NCBI GenBank assembly: GCA_008828725.1
Contig: MEHQ01001196.1
Span: forward strand, 623,924-687,923
DNA: 64,000 nt
Reading direction: 5' to 3'
DNA from: Saccharina japonica
Lineage: Eukaryota > Sar > Phaeophyceae > Laminariales > Laminariaceae
How positions within the stretch are numbered: position 1 is the first letter of the stretch; each line of letters starts with the position of its first letter. The notes under the pieces are model-generated. The model did not search any database and was not told where the DNA came from. It worked only from the letters and a program-made list of their open reading frames with translations. The position numbers were made by a program, and so were the translations under genes. Positions 33,501-42,345 of the stretch are shown in pieces.

Positions 33501-34780
33501 GATCGCTCTGCGGACCCTTCGGGTTCCACTCTTATTTCAGCATACCTTTTTTTGGGTAAGTTAGCCTGTGACCACGGGAATCGACCGTGTCAAGTGTTGG
33601 ATTAGTACGGACAGATGGAGGTACTGGATAGAGAGACCGGTACGGTTTTTAATGTGAAGACAACAACAACAACCCCCCCGCCGTCCTACGGGATGAATAT
33701 GTGTTCAGTCGCCCCTCCCTCTCTCGCGCCCTGTCATATACCGGTACGGCATTTATGTGGCAATGCCTCCCTCCATATACCGGTATGTGGCAATGCCCCC
33801 CTCCATATGCCGTGGTGTAGCAATGCCCCCCTCCCTCCCTCCCCGCTTCCTACGGTATTAATATGAGGCTATGCCCCCCTCCCCCCCCTCCCTCCTGCCT
33901 GGTTGGTGAAAACCCAACGTGCTCCGTCCCGGCATTGTAGGGATGCGAGGATCTATGGTCATTACGACTACGGCCGTTGCACGATATGAACAGCCCCCCC
34001 CCCCTCCTCCTTGCCGCTCTTACGGTGTTACGCATGATGGCATCCCCCCCCCCCCCCCCTCCTCTGCCTGCCGTTGGTGAAAACCCAACGTGCTCCGTCC
34101 CGGCATGTAGGAAAGCGAGGGTCTATGACGTCATTATGACTACCGCGCCGTTGCACGATATTGAGTACACCCCCCCCCCCCCCCCCCCCCGTCTTACGGT
34201 ATTCATATGTATGAACGCGCCTCCCTCCCCTCCCCCGGTCCGACGGTATTTGTATGCGGCAATTCCATAACTTCCGCCTCCCTACATCTCCCCGTACTAC
34301 GGGGTCAATATGTGGTCCCCCCTCCCTCCCTCTAGGGTATCAGTACGTGGCAATGCACGCTTCCCTCCCTCCCCCGGTCCTACGGCAATATTATGTGGTG
34401 CTTCCCCCCCTCCTTCCCTCTCCCCGTCCTTAACGGTGTTACTATGTGGTGATACCCCACCTTCCCCCCTCCTTTCCCCCCTCCTCCCGTCATATACGGT
34501 GCTATTATATGGTAATACCCACCTCCCTCTCTCCTCCCGTCCCTTTTTAGAGTGTTACTCTGTAGCAACCCCCACCACCCACCACCCTGTCTTACGGTTT
34601 TAACATGTGGTAATGGCCCCCTCCTTCCCTCCCTCCTCCCGTCGTGTACGTCTATATTTTCCTTTTTGATAGGCCTCGGAAGTGGCCCAAGCTGTGGCGT
34701 TGGATCCCACTGACGGAACCATTTTGCTCACCGCGACTCCCGTACCAGCTTCGGCCCCGCTGGGCTATTATGGCGACTAA
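21268..34780 (+). CDS. WBP2-like GRAM-domain protein, six exons, complete
   Basis: Exons 21268-21405, 25823-25925, 27570-27701, 28646-28736, 30554-30677 and 34673-34780 join to 696 bp, or 231 residues plus stop. Every junction is GT-AG, and phases 0, 1, 1, 2, 0 all match. The order follows the WBP2/GRAM family. The start MASLNPP parallels MALNP in plant members. Then come REVLLARRDGMHLD, the strand GSAFLTTQRVVF (compare GTVYLTPYRVIF in animal WBP2), MPFKGVDIPL, QPILFGANNLSG (compare QPVFGANYIKG), and WRLSFRSGGFGTFLKVFYAA (compare FKEGG-GTF). An Ala/Pro tail ends PLGYYGD. GRAM domains bind phosphoinositides or proteins; animal WBP2 is a WW-domain-binding coactivator with PPxY motifs. I see no PPxY here, so WW binding is doubtful. 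An in-frame TAA directly precedes the ATG, which fixes the start. Confidence 0.9.
22690..22775. repeat. 12-bp tandem repeat ACCGAACCGCGG
   Basis: About seven units of ACCGAACCGCGG lie in intron 1 of the WBP2-like gene, inside a wider CCGAACCG-rich stretch. Confidence 0.85.
23035..23460. mobile_element. Fragments of the GGACCATAGTAAATAGGACC MITE family
   Basis: GGGGGACCGTAGTAAATAAG (23040), AGGGGACCATAGTAAATAGG (23131) and an inverse TTTGGTCCTATTTACTGC (23423) mark partial copies of the inverted-repeat family seen complete at 26911-27020 and 62776-62890. Confidence 0.6.
23826..24000 (-). mobile_element. Poly-C-ended retroposon-like repeat, minus copy
   Basis: Read on the minus strand it has TTGGTGCAAGCAATGTCTGC, GTGAAAACCCGACATGCTCC, GTCCCGGCATTGTAGGGATG and the ACTACGGCCATGCATGAAT end, followed by a short C-run (23836-23842). 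It is the same family as the copies at 32337, 33896, 34072, 43957, 47375 and 63008. Confidence 0.7.
24808..25449. mobile_element. TIR-bounded 640-bp non-autonomous DNA element
   Basis: The left end CCGTATATCACGGAAGAAAG, continuing CACACCCC, is the reverse complement of the right end GGGGTGTGCTTTCTTCCGTG, continuing TTATACGG. Both ends are flanked by TA. Subterminal GATACCACACCCCCCTAC motifs recur inside. A piggyBac-like MITE fragment (25188-25250) is nested within it. No transposase is present. Confidence 0.7.
25753..25812. repeat. (CCTTG)12 microsatellite at a splice acceptor
   Basis: Twelve perfect CCTTG units end ten bases before the exon 2 acceptor of the WBP2-like gene, so the array takes the place of the polypyrimidine tract. 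Confidence 0.95.
25823..25925 (+). CDS. WBP2-like gene, exon 2
   Basis: Residues 47-80 plus the first base of codon 81. It carries the most diagnostic strand, GRFRATGSAFLTTQRVVFCA. The acceptor is GTTGTTCAG ten bases after a (CCTTG)12 array, and the donor is CAAAACG before GTGAGG. Confidence 0.85.
26911..27025. mobile_element. MITE with GGRCCATAGTAAATAGGACC inverted ends, copy 1
   Basis: The left arm GGGACCATAGTAAATAGGAC is mirrored by the right arm GGCCCTATTTACTAGTGTTT, continuing ACTATGGTACCCC. A closely similar copy lies at 62776-62892, and a compact one at 26627-26672. Confidence 0.75.
27027..27356. mobile_element. GGGCCC-ended foldback MITE with an internal 39-bp x 4 array
   Basis: The ends are TAAGGGCCCATATTAACGAG and, inverted, CGTCAAAACGGGCCCTAA. 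The inner arms (TTCATTGGTCAACACACGCA, continuing CCAGCACC, and its inverse GGTGGTGCGGGTTCTGACCA) flank four 39-bp units of TTGGTCAACACACGCACCAG, continuing CACCAAATATTAGGATCT. The copy at 62204-62412 has only one unit. It lies in intron 2 of the WBP2-like gene. Confidence 0.85.
27570..27701 (+). CDS. WBP2-like gene, exon 3
   Basis: Residues 81-125 in part. It encodes MPFKGVDIPLQMLSGEKFEQ, then PILFGANNLSG, the family hallmark. The acceptor is TATCGCAAG and the donor is GTAG before GTGCGT. Confidence 0.85.
27920..28310. repeat. Degenerate repeat with GGCGACCTTTTGTCGAGATG
   Basis: At least five imperfect units alternate CATGGCTGGTGATTGGTG-like and GGCGACCTT-like motifs in intron 3. Confidence 0.55.
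28283..28595. repeat. Direct duplication, about 150 bp x 2
   Basis: Two tandem copies begin GTCGAGATGGTTGCCCATGC (28283) and GTCGAGATAGTTGCCCATGC (28440). Both run through TCTCAACGAAACACYGCT, AGTGAGTTATCATATCCTC and end AGAAGGCAA. Confidence 0.85.
28646..28736 (+). CDS. WBP2-like gene, exon 4
   Basis: An Ala/Ser-rich loop runs up to NSSWRLSF. The acceptor is CCCGCACACAG and the donor is TTTCAG before GTGGGC. Entry is phase 1 and exit phase 2; both fit only this frame. Confidence 0.8.
29530..29740. repeat. GATC-rich palindromic repeat, copy 2
   Basis: Carries AACCCAGGAATCATGGATGG, CAGATCCCACCCGGCAACAC and GATATGTATGATCTGTAGAT, the same vocabulary as 13200-13400 and 48890-49140. It lies in intron 4. 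Confidence 0.6.
29800..29885 (-). mobile_element. LINE-type 3' end fragment with poly-C end
   Basis: Read on the minus strand it ends GGTCAAATGACCAAGGCAAG, then CAACAAATGAGTACG and CCCCCCCCCC. The same end follows the RT-like ORF fragment at 44083-44400 and recurs at 44722-44775 and 63346-63400. Confidence 0.55.
30420..30530. repeat. CAA/CAG microsatellite
   Basis: Interrupted CAG then (CAA)n runs end just upstream of the exon 5 acceptor of the WBP2-like gene. Confidence 0.85.
30554..30677 (+). CDS. WBP2-like gene, exon 5
   Basis: Encodes SGGFGTFLKVFYAALQRRRR and a helix ending EEWASLE. The acceptor TTTGCTTTCAG is strong, the donor is GTACGA, and the exit is phase 0. Confidence 0.85.
31171..31259. 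mobile_element. piggyBac-like MITE flanked by TTAA, copy A
   Basis: TTAA precedes CCCATTCAGAACTG, the core CGAATTCCAAGTAGTTTTCC, then GGACCAGTTCTTAAG and TTAA. It belongs to the 79-bp family with complete ends at 51466-51552. Confidence 0.75.
31348..31440. mobile_element. Diverged relative of the TTAA-flanked MITE
   Basis: Begins TTAACCCATTTAGGACTGCA, contains CACTTGGAATTAG and ends GTAAAGGGGTTAG. The core is rearranged relative to the common type. Confidence 0.5.
31445..31650. repeat. 34-bp minisatellite x 6
   Basis: Six nearly identical units of CCACCCTCATAAATAAAGCA, continuing GGTTTACTTCTTCTG, are followed by TTTACTTC microsatellite sequence to about 31695. Confidence 0.95.
31960..32150. 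repeat. 15-bp minisatellite AACCGATAGCTCTTA, about 12 units
   Basis: Successive AACCGATAGCTCTTR units with few changes lie in intron 5. Confidence 0.95.
32337..32580 (+). mobile_element. Poly-C-ended retroposon-like repeat, long plus copy
   Basis: Runs from TCATTGAAGCTGTCGTCCAT through the hairpin CCGCCTCAGAGGCGG, GATGCAGCTCACCCTCCATG, GTGAAAACCCAACGTGCTCC and GTCCCGGCATTGTAG to a C-run of about 18 at 32564-32581. Copies at 47375-47640 and 63008-63285 have the same extent in the opposite orientation. Confidence 0.75.
32628..32960 (-). mobile_element. tRNA-derived SINE, minus orientation, copy 2
   Basis: The minus-strand head CCCCGGTGGGCTAGCAGGTA has an A-box-like segment, and GTGAGTTCGAGCC is the B-box. 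The body carries AAATCGACGAGCGTTGGGAA and GATCTGAGTTACGACT, and the 3' end is AATGGGATGGAGAACAAAAA. It lies next to the poly-C end of the preceding repeat. Confidence 0.75.
33896..34012 (+). mobile_element. Poly-C-ended retroposon-like repeat, short plus copy 1
   Basis: TGCCTGGTTGGTGAAAACCC, then GTCCCGGCATTGTAGGGATG and CTACGGCCGTTGCACGATAT, and a C-run ending near 34004. Confidence 0.75.
34068..34192 (+). mobile_element. Poly-C-ended retroposon-like repeat, short plus copy 2
   Basis: A second adjacent copy has CCGTTGGTGAAAACCCAACG, GCCGTTGCACGATATTGAGT and ACA, then a C-run of about 22. The surrounding 33660-34650 is C-rich with recurring TCCTACGGTATTAATATGTG-like and CCTCCCTCC motifs. Confidence 0.75.
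34673..34780 (+). CDS. WBP2-like gene, exon 6 with stop
   Basis: Thirty-five codons and a TAA follow a TTTCCTTTTTGATAG acceptor. The product is ASEVAQAVALDPTDGTILLT, then an Ala/Pro tail ending GYYGD. The last four codons (TAT GGC GAC TAA) are the first unit of the following minisatellite. Confidence 0.8.
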   Translation, partial: ASEVAQAVALDPTDGTILLTATPVPASAPLGYYGD

Positions 34781-35262
34781 ACGCGCCGCTTATGGCCACT
34801 AAACGCGCCGTTATGGCCACTAAGCACGTTCTTATGGCGACTGATGGCCACTAAACGCTTATAGCGACTAAACGCGTGGCTATGGCGACTGATGGCCACT
34901 AAACGCATCCTTTTCGGCGATTAAACACGTCGTCATGGCGACTAAACGGATCGTTATGGTGACTAAACGCGTCGGTATAGGTGTTAATTATGGCGACTTA
35001 ACGGGTCGTCATGGCGATTAAACGCGTCGGTATAGGTGTTAATTATGGCGACTTAAACGGGTCGTTATGACGACTGAACACATCGTTATGGCCGATTTAA
35101 TGCGTCATTTTGCAGATTAAACGGGGTCGATGTGCGTCGTTACGACCCATGTTTAGTCGTGATGGCTGCTGAACGGGTCGCTGTGGGCAACTAAACGCGT
35201 CGTTATGGCCGACTGAACGCGTCGTTTATGGCGACTTAAACGCGTCCTTTTGGTGATGGCAC
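34769..35262. repeat. 21-bp minisatellite TATGGCGACTAAACGCGTCGT
   Basis: About 22 imperfect units begin inside the last codons of the WBP2-like gene (TATGGCGACTAA) and fill its presumed 3' untranslated region. Confidence 0.9.
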
Positions 35263-36314
35263 CCAGCACTCTATGCCCTCGTGACGAAGGATACGCCTCG
35301 CCGACGGGTAGAGGCTACTGCAGTGATAGATACAGCTGTTCAGTCGGTATGTTTACTAATAACGCACCAGTCGTTAGTAGGTGATGGATGCCGAACGGAT
35401 ATTCTAGCTCGAGTGAACGAAACGCATTACTTGTCTAGAATTCGACATCTGTGTCGATTCGTTTATCGGTAGATTTTTATACGATGCCTAAAGTCGATTC
35501 GATTTCGATGTTCGGCCGGTCGAAACATTTCGTTCAGTATCGGTATAAACAGTACGGGGATGCCACGAGAGGCAGGGCTAAAATACGGTCGATACGACGT
35601 ATCGAAATGTCCCGGTATTTCGATACACCCAAAAAAAACGATACGATATCCAACAACACAAATAGTGCAGGCTCTTCCGATACGCTACTATTTATACTTG
35701 TAGCTGAGGGTTTTCGTAGATGGGTGTTGTGTGGCCTGCCCAGGCGTTTCTTTTTTGTGGGCGGACCCTTATTGTCGTGAGCTGCAGCATTGCTCGCGCG
35801 AAGTGTATGGCTTGATTTGTACCGCATCGTGAGCTGCGTCGTTGCTCGCCCAAATGTGTATGGCTTGAGTTTGTACGGCTTCCCCCCTTCCAAGCCTGGG
35901 CAGTGCTGTACGTCCTATGTTACAGTTTTTTTCAATGTAGTTGTATGTGTGTTGTGTCCCCAGCTTAGTCATAAGCTGTTAGGAGCGCGACGAATCCACA
36001 CGAGGTGTATGCGGCGGTGCTGCGAAGGATCGCAAGCCGGTTGTATATTGATCATTAGGCCATTATTGTACGTTTCGTCTGTAGATATCGGGTACCGGTA
36101 TGCAGCGGTAGTTTTTTGTATGCTGTGCGTAGTACTTTTGGGTTAAGTCTCGAGTCGGGCAGCGACGGGTGGCAAGGGTCCGATGCTTTGTGCGCGATGA
36201 CTTGAGGGCGTAGGACGGTGTCGCCATAGAAAAGGTCGCAGCGGTGTCGCGTGCCTGCCGAGCCTATTTCGCGATGCGGCCTTTGCTAACTCGGCTCTTG
36301 TACTTGTCGCGATG

Positions 36315-36752
36315 CCACGTTTTTTGGACGGGAAGAGGAATGAGCTTCTAACGTACGCCCATGGAAGCAAGTTGAGGAAGGCATACTTCCCTGTTGTAGG
36401 CTGTAAACAAGGTGTTCAAACGATGAAGTTACTATTGTACCGGATGGGTTTGTTGGAAGATTTAAAAAAAAAAAAAAAATGTTGGGAATTAATGGAGGTA
36501 TCCATGCTGAAGACGTCGATGATGATGCTTGTGTGTAACGCCGGACACGTTGCCGCACTCACTCGTGTATGCGCGCGCGCCGTGATGGACGTTCGTTCGG
36601 GAAAAGACCCAGGTATGGAAGCGTGTTTATTTGTTTCCCGCCCACTGCAGGATAAAACTCCCTCTACGAGCAAACGTTACCGTGTAAGAAGCGAGATCGC
36701 ACACTCCCTGGGACAAGTTTCCGAGACGTGTTATTCTCTGAAACTATCATAG
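36315..36752 (+). CDS. ORF of unknown function, about 146 codons
   Basis: The frame starts MPRFLDGKRNELLTYAHGSK and ends with TAG at 36750-36752. It is rich in Leu, Met and Lys, includes a Lys run from a 16-A tract, and continues LKTSMMMLVCNAGHVAALTR. The length and composition are better than the surrounding noise, but the minus strand is also open, no family is recognised, and possible splice sites (CACTGCAG at 36657, GTATGG at 36612) make alternatives likely. It could be a pseudogene or part of a downstream gene. Confidence 0.25.
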   Translation, partial: PRFLDGKRNELLTYAHGSKLRKAYFPVVGCKQGVQTMKLLLYRMGLLEDLKKKKKCWELMEVSMLKTSMMMLVCNAGHVAALTRVCARAVMDVRSGKDPGMEACLFVSRPLQDKTPSTSKRYRVRSEIAHSLGQVSETCYSLKLS

Positions 36753-37189
36753 GCGGTCGATCTATGAGGCACGCAAAGAAGTGGTCACGCACGCCTCCAC
36801 ACCTACACCCCTGAACTCAACCGGAGCCCGGGGACCAGCATAGCTGCGCACCCGGCTAGAAATATGGACTCACCCGCAGAAAAACACACAGATAGCAAAA
36901 GACGGAGTGATATTATGTGTTGGTTGCCCAGCAGGTACTCATGGCGGATGCATGCTTGCGTATCAGTAGGAAACCCGCTACGAGTAGGATATCCTAGGAT
37001 GGCCCAGACGCCACAGGTCACACCACGAAAACGCGTCGAGATATTTTCATAGACACATAACTCGGTGTTTGCGCCCTCTCCGTTGTTGCCAAGCGAATCA
37101 GCGTGGAAATTACTCCGAATGGGTTCGTTATCTTGAGTTTTTATACGGTAACCTAGGGTATCTGTGACGGAAAGTCCGAACGTGTCCGA

Positions 37190-37355
37190 TTAATACTGCA
37201 ATAGCTGTGCGCGAGTGGTTTAGGTTGTGAAAATAGCAATACCGTACAGCGAGTGGGGCGAGTGATTATGGTGGTGAAAAGGACAATACTGTACGCAAGT
37301 GGTTATGGTCGTGAACAGATGCAATACTGCGCGCAAGTGGTTTTAGTAAACGAGA
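37190..37355. repeat. Tandem repeat, about 37-45 bp x 4
   Basis: Units share GCAATACTGTACGCAAGTGG and TTATGGTCGTGAA with substitutions. Confidence 0.8.
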
Positions 37356-38171
37356 GCATGTACAGTACTCGTACTTCAACCAAATCAACCGGCGTCAATC
37401 AAAGCGATTCACTCCACTGTTTTCGGACCTTTAGTTATGAAAAACCTCTTCATTGACAACTCGATCGAGTAGAATGCCACGATAGAATGAGGAATGTGAC
37501 CACAATAGGCGCAAATGGTCTAATGATACGGTGCCGAAGGAGGTTCGATACGGCAAATACGATCATGTGTCGAGCTACCTGGCACTATCTATGCGCGGAG
37601 GGCCTAGAGCATGAGTGGGGGCCACACTAGCTGACTAATTTGCTCGACTTCGACCCAATGCGACGATTCACGCTGAGCCTTTTTTTCGGTTTCGTTTTTG
37701 CAATATAAAAGCTTTGCCTTTGACATATGAACCTGTCTACGACGTAGTCTGTTGTTTACCTTTCAATTGATTTTGGGTTGCATTCAACCGCTGAACAGCT
37801 CTGCCTTGATTATCTTCACGACCCCGCCAGACCGCGCGATGGCCCGTACATGGTACATGGCAGGCACACGAAACAAAATCACCATCAATACTGACTGTAA
37901 CGCCATGCACAGAGAAAAAGAATGCAGGGTTGCGCAACTACTGCGGTCTGGAGGGATTATATAAAACATTTGAGTTTCGACGAAATCTTCGGTATCACAA
38001 CTACTGTTGTTTTTACTTTTTATAAATATAAGAAGCGCTCAGAGACGGCCCCACGTGGTAGCCTGAGTGACCCGATAAGTTTGAATGTCGAATAACGGCT
38101 TACGCTAGTGAGCCCGTATGATCACGTCAACTCCTCGGAGCCTTTGACCAATTCGGGTATGAAACTATGCC

Positions 38172-38265
38172 CAACGAAATTGTCGGAGTCACTACGTAAG
38201 GATATCTACTAAGTGGTTTTCAGCATCCATCGAAATTGTCGGAGTCACTACGTAAGGACATCTAA
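38172..38265. repeat. Tandem duplication with CGAAATTGTCGGAGTCACTA
   Basis: CGAAATTGTCGGAGTCACTA, continuing CGTAAGGA, occurs at 38177 and 38231. Confidence 0.85.
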
Positions 38266-38617
38266 GGGAATTTCAAAGTGCGTTTTTGGTTCTGGTGACT
38301 TGCTGAATCCTATAGATTCAGATTTTGATATATTTTACGAGATGTGTATCCTGCAGGAGGCCATACAAAACCCGTAGTGCACGCGATCGAAGTATCACAC
38401 ACACTGTTTCGACGAAGTCCTCGGTCTCAAAGCTGTTTGAGGCCAGAAAACAGTGACAGACAGCAAGGCGATTCAGTCGCGAAGGTTTCAGTCGACGCCC
38501 CGTATTAAATTCATATGTGGAAGACTTAAGCGTGGTGAGAGTATCCCCTTCAGGACCCCATCCACGCTTAATTGGGGACTATAACTACTTGGAATTAGTG
38601 AGGGATCATTTTTGCAG

Positions 38618-38865
38618 TGGTGTGCCAACCCAACGGGAGGATTAAAAAAACAAAAACGCTCACGAAGAAAACGACTCACAGATGATACAAAGACGGCCGT
38701 GCGAAAAGAGGATAAGGAGACAAGGCCAGAGATGTATACATCGCAGAGGGCTGTCATTTTGGTCGCGGTTGTTACCACTTGTTTCTTTTCTGGTTGGTAT
38801 TTCCCTTCCGAATTTTTAACCTCATTGAACACGGCAGTGATACGCGTTGCCGTGCTGTTCCCTAG
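38618..38865 (+). CDS. Candidate exon, basic region plus membrane helix
   Basis: An ATCATTTTTGCAG acceptor is followed by 82 open codons and an AG before GTGTTA donor (phase 2). The product has a Lys/Arg-rich part (KKQKRSRRKRLTDDTKTAVR), then a hydrophobic helix AVILVAVVTTCFFSGWYFPS. The acceptor overlaps a degraded TTAA-type MITE (CTACTTGGAATTAGTGAGGG at 38586), so the exon may use transposon-derived splice sequence or be fortuitous. No partner exons were identified. Confidence 0.3.
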
Positions 38866-39944
38866 GTGTTACCTTTAATACGCGTTTATACGGAGATCGG
38901 GGTGGTGGTAATCGGTGTTAGGGTTAAGCCTGGAATTCGGATAGGAACTGCCGCCTCGAACAGACAACCAACCTACAGTTGTATTGGTTTTAGTGTGACC
39001 CCCTTGTCTAAGCCTCGGAGATAGGGGTGCGTGCGTGTGGTTTCGGGGTCATTTCTGTTTTCGGGTACTAACATTATAACCCTACGTAACACCGACCACC
39101 GCCACCCCCATCGCCATACACTCACGTACGTACGTACCTGGTATTACAGTACGCGGCTGTCGGGGACGAGCTTGGTAGCTGTGGCGACGAATAAACCGTG
39201 TCACTCTTTCGGCGCTGTTCGCTACTGTTGCTGCTGCTGCTGTATGTTTTTCGCGGGTATCCAAAATGCATCTGTTTTTGGCTGACAAGTGACCAGGTAT
39301 GCTGCACCTGTTTTTGGCCGCTGCCCTACTTTTGTAGTGAAAAAAAAAACAGATAAACTAATGTCTTTCCATCCTACCTTAAAGTTGAACACCTAGAGAA
39401 AAGCTGGCCGATGCAATTTATTGGCGCTACACTGCAGTAAACAAAATACATATCACATGCATATGAAATAAAGTTATACTTGTACATATGCCCGATCGTT
39501 TTGGCAGATGTCGTTGTTGTTGTCCTCGCATGCATTAATCGCGATGAATAAACGGTAATCTCGAAACCCAGCTCAAGGTTAGCCTTGACATTTCAAGTAT
39601 CGATGGTGGCCAGTGGGATATTTGAAGGAGAAATCTCTTCGAAAAGGCATCCAACAGCAACGGTGTGTGTACCATGTCCGCAAGAAAACGTATACTTCTA
39701 GCTATCGACATCCAGCACACCCCAAGGCCCGTGCCCATTGTTTGTCCTAGACAGATACAAGCCCCGCCGTCAAAACCAAAAGACAGAAGAAAAAAAACAA
39801 ACACGCATGTGAAAAAACGAAACATATAAAATGCCCTACTATTTAAATAGTATACTTTGAAGTAATCTGAGTAGCTCTACTGCTTGCTGCTGTACAAAAA
39901 AAGATCAAAGCAAAAACAACAAAAATGTGTACAAAGAGGGCACC

Positions 39945-40150
39945 AACTCGAACGAAAACGTACCGAGTCGCAAACCCAAGGTCTCTTTCTTGCTTACGAC
40001 ATGAGCGAGCACAATTTGACGAAAGCCGATGAGCAAAGGGAATTACAGTAAGTTGTGATCCCAATACGAGAAATTTGGACGCTAACGAGCGCAATAAACC
40101 TGCCCGAGCACCATGGAGGGGGGGAAGAGAGCCCGCTATGTACGAGACAT
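39945..40150 (+). mobile_element. SINE fragment, plus orientation
   Basis: GAGCGAGCACAATTTGACGA, then AAGCCGATGAGCAAAGGG, corresponds to the SINE body at 49320-49360. The flanks are diverged, and the tRNA-like head is not clear. Confidence 0.4.
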
Positions 40151-40384
40151 CGGGTCGGAAAAAAGCAACAAAAAAAGGGCAGGGTGAGTCCCAAAAAGGG
40201 CTCGCAAAAGGTTGGGGGGGGGGGCGAGATTCCACAAATATAGAAATCCCATACAGGAAATACACAACTACCGGCACAATATCGAGTGCAGCTGAAAAAC
40301 AGAACCCTCTGGGAAATGCTTGCAGCCTGGGATCTAACTCCAAATACACGAGTCTACCGGGGGGTTCCGTTCGTCAAGTGTCTA

Positions 40385-40565
40385 CTCTGACAAACATATA
40401 CAGAATAATTCCTACCACAAAAGCCTACCGTCAAGATCCTACAGTGACACCATACAGTATAACTTTCAACACATTAACTTACCGTCAAGTATATGTTGTG
40501 ACAAAATACAGTACATCTCCTAACACAATAGCCTACCGCCAACTACTGTGACAAAAGACAGTGTA
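40385..40565. repeat. Tandem repeat, about 57 bp x 3-4
   Basis: Units contain GCCTACCGTCAAGATCCTAC, AGTGACA and ATACAGTATA with substitutions. A further partial unit follows near 40590. Confidence 0.75.
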
Positions 40566-40744
40566 TAAATCGTAACACAATACTCGTACGTAGCCTACCG
40601 GGGGGGGGGGGGTTCTTCTGTCAAGTATAATGTCCCGTCACAAAATACCAGCTTTCCAGTACATCCTTATGGGTTGATCATCTGCTGTAAGCTGCCTAGC
40701 TCGAGAGCTCCACATGTCTAATTCCCACAGTGACCGTTTCGCGG

Positions 40745-40965
40745 TGGGTCCATGAACTTGTCCCGCATGACAGTTTTGCACTGGATTCACAAAGTTGTGC
40801 CGCAGCGAGTGTTTTGCGTTGTGCCCATCAAGTTGCGCCGCGGCGATGGTTTCGCGCTGGGCTCACCAAGTTGTGACGCACCGACAGTTTTGCGCTGTGC
40901 CTATCAAGTTGTGCCGCAGCGACCGTTTCGCTCTGGGCCCATCAAGTTGCACCGCTAAGCTGCGC
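40745..40965. repeat. Tandem repeat, about 41 bp x 5
   Basis: Units of CATCAAGTTGTGCCGCAGCG, then ACCGTTTTGCGCTGTGCC. Confidence 0.85.
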
Positions 40966-41084
40966 ACCCACTACTAGGGAAACGCCCGATCTAACCCTAC
41001 AGCAACTCCGTCAAGCATGCTATCTGATATCCCGAGCAGCCAGTCCGCTGACGTAACACTATTTCAATGGTGTGTTCAGTAAGG

Positions 41085-41530
41085 GGCATACGCAGGGGAT
41101 ACCCGGGTACCTAGCCGAGTATGATAAAAACAACCCGGTTTGGCACCCGGGTACTCCAGAGGATACTCTTCCGAGCATACTCGTGTACCTACTCGAGTAC
41201 GACTAAAACAACCAGGCTTGGTGCTTGGGTACCCCAAAGTATGTACTCTGAGGTATTCAGGTACGTACCTGAGTATGATCAAAACAACCAGGTTTGGTAC
41301 TCGGGTATTCCAGAGGATACTCTTCCTGGCATACCCGGATGCCTACCCGAGTATGACCGAAACAGGTTTGGAGCCCGGGTACCCCAGAGTACGTACTCTG
41401 ATATACCTTGGTACGTACGCGAGTACGACCAAAACAACCAGGTTAGGTACCCAGGAACTGGGGGAGTATCACCAAAACAACCACGTTTGATACCCGGGTA
41501 CTCCAGAGTATACCCGGTATATACCAGACG
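41085..41530. repeat. Tandem repeat, about 76 bp x 5-6
   Basis: Units contain GAGTATGATCAAAACAACCA, GGTTTGGTACCCGGGTACYC and CAGAGGATACTC. They are rich in CCCGGGTA palindromes. Confidence 0.85.
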
Positions 41531-41984
41531 AAATACACCCTTGAAACTATTGCATCCGGTAACGCTGTTGTAAAACGTTGACTTGCACAGACGTCTACCG
41601 GAAGCGGCTTACCTACAGTCAAGACCAAAGCAGACCTCCCTGAAAACGTGCTCAACAAACCCTACGAACCACTCGGTATAAAAGGAGCACGCCAAAACAC
41701 TCAGTAGACCTAATACACGTTGGTAACGAACGGCACATACATTGGTAACACAGGGAAATATCCCGACGTCTGCGATAACCTGAGCTCTGCGAACCTTGCA
41801 AGCCTAGCCAACCCCCCCTCCCTCTCCATACATCCAGGAAAGTCCTTGGTAAAACCTTCCCTGCTAGACTACTCTGCCGGCGGTATTTTTTGGCAACGTC
41901 GATGCCGTTGTAAGATTCCACCCATCAGACACATCAGATCCCCCCTTCATTATCTAGACGCTTCAGGGCAGAAAGATCCCTGAC

Positions 41985-42345
41985 CTACATAAACTGCACG
42001 ATCTTGACCCTGATCTGCACGATCTAAAACCATGATCTGCACGATCCAGACCATGATCGGCACGATCTAGACCATGATCTGCACGATCTGGACAATGACC
42101 TTCACGATCTAGACAATGATCTGCACCATCTAGACCACGATCTGCACGATCTAGACCATGATCTGCACGATCTAAAACCATGATCTGCACAATCTAGATC
42201 ACGACTTGCACGATCTAGACCATGATCTGCACGAGCTAAGCAATGACCTTCACGATCTAGACAATGATCTGCACCATCTAGATCATGACTTGCACGATCT
42301 AGACCATGATCTGCACCATGCAGACCATGACCCACAAGATCTACA
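41985..42345. repeat. GATCTAGACCATGATCTGCAC minisatellite
   Basis: About 15 units of 21-22 bp, GATCTAGACCATGATCTGCA. Open frames on both strands (Asp/His/Leu-rich) are by-products. A diverged tail continues to about 42520. Confidence 0.95.
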
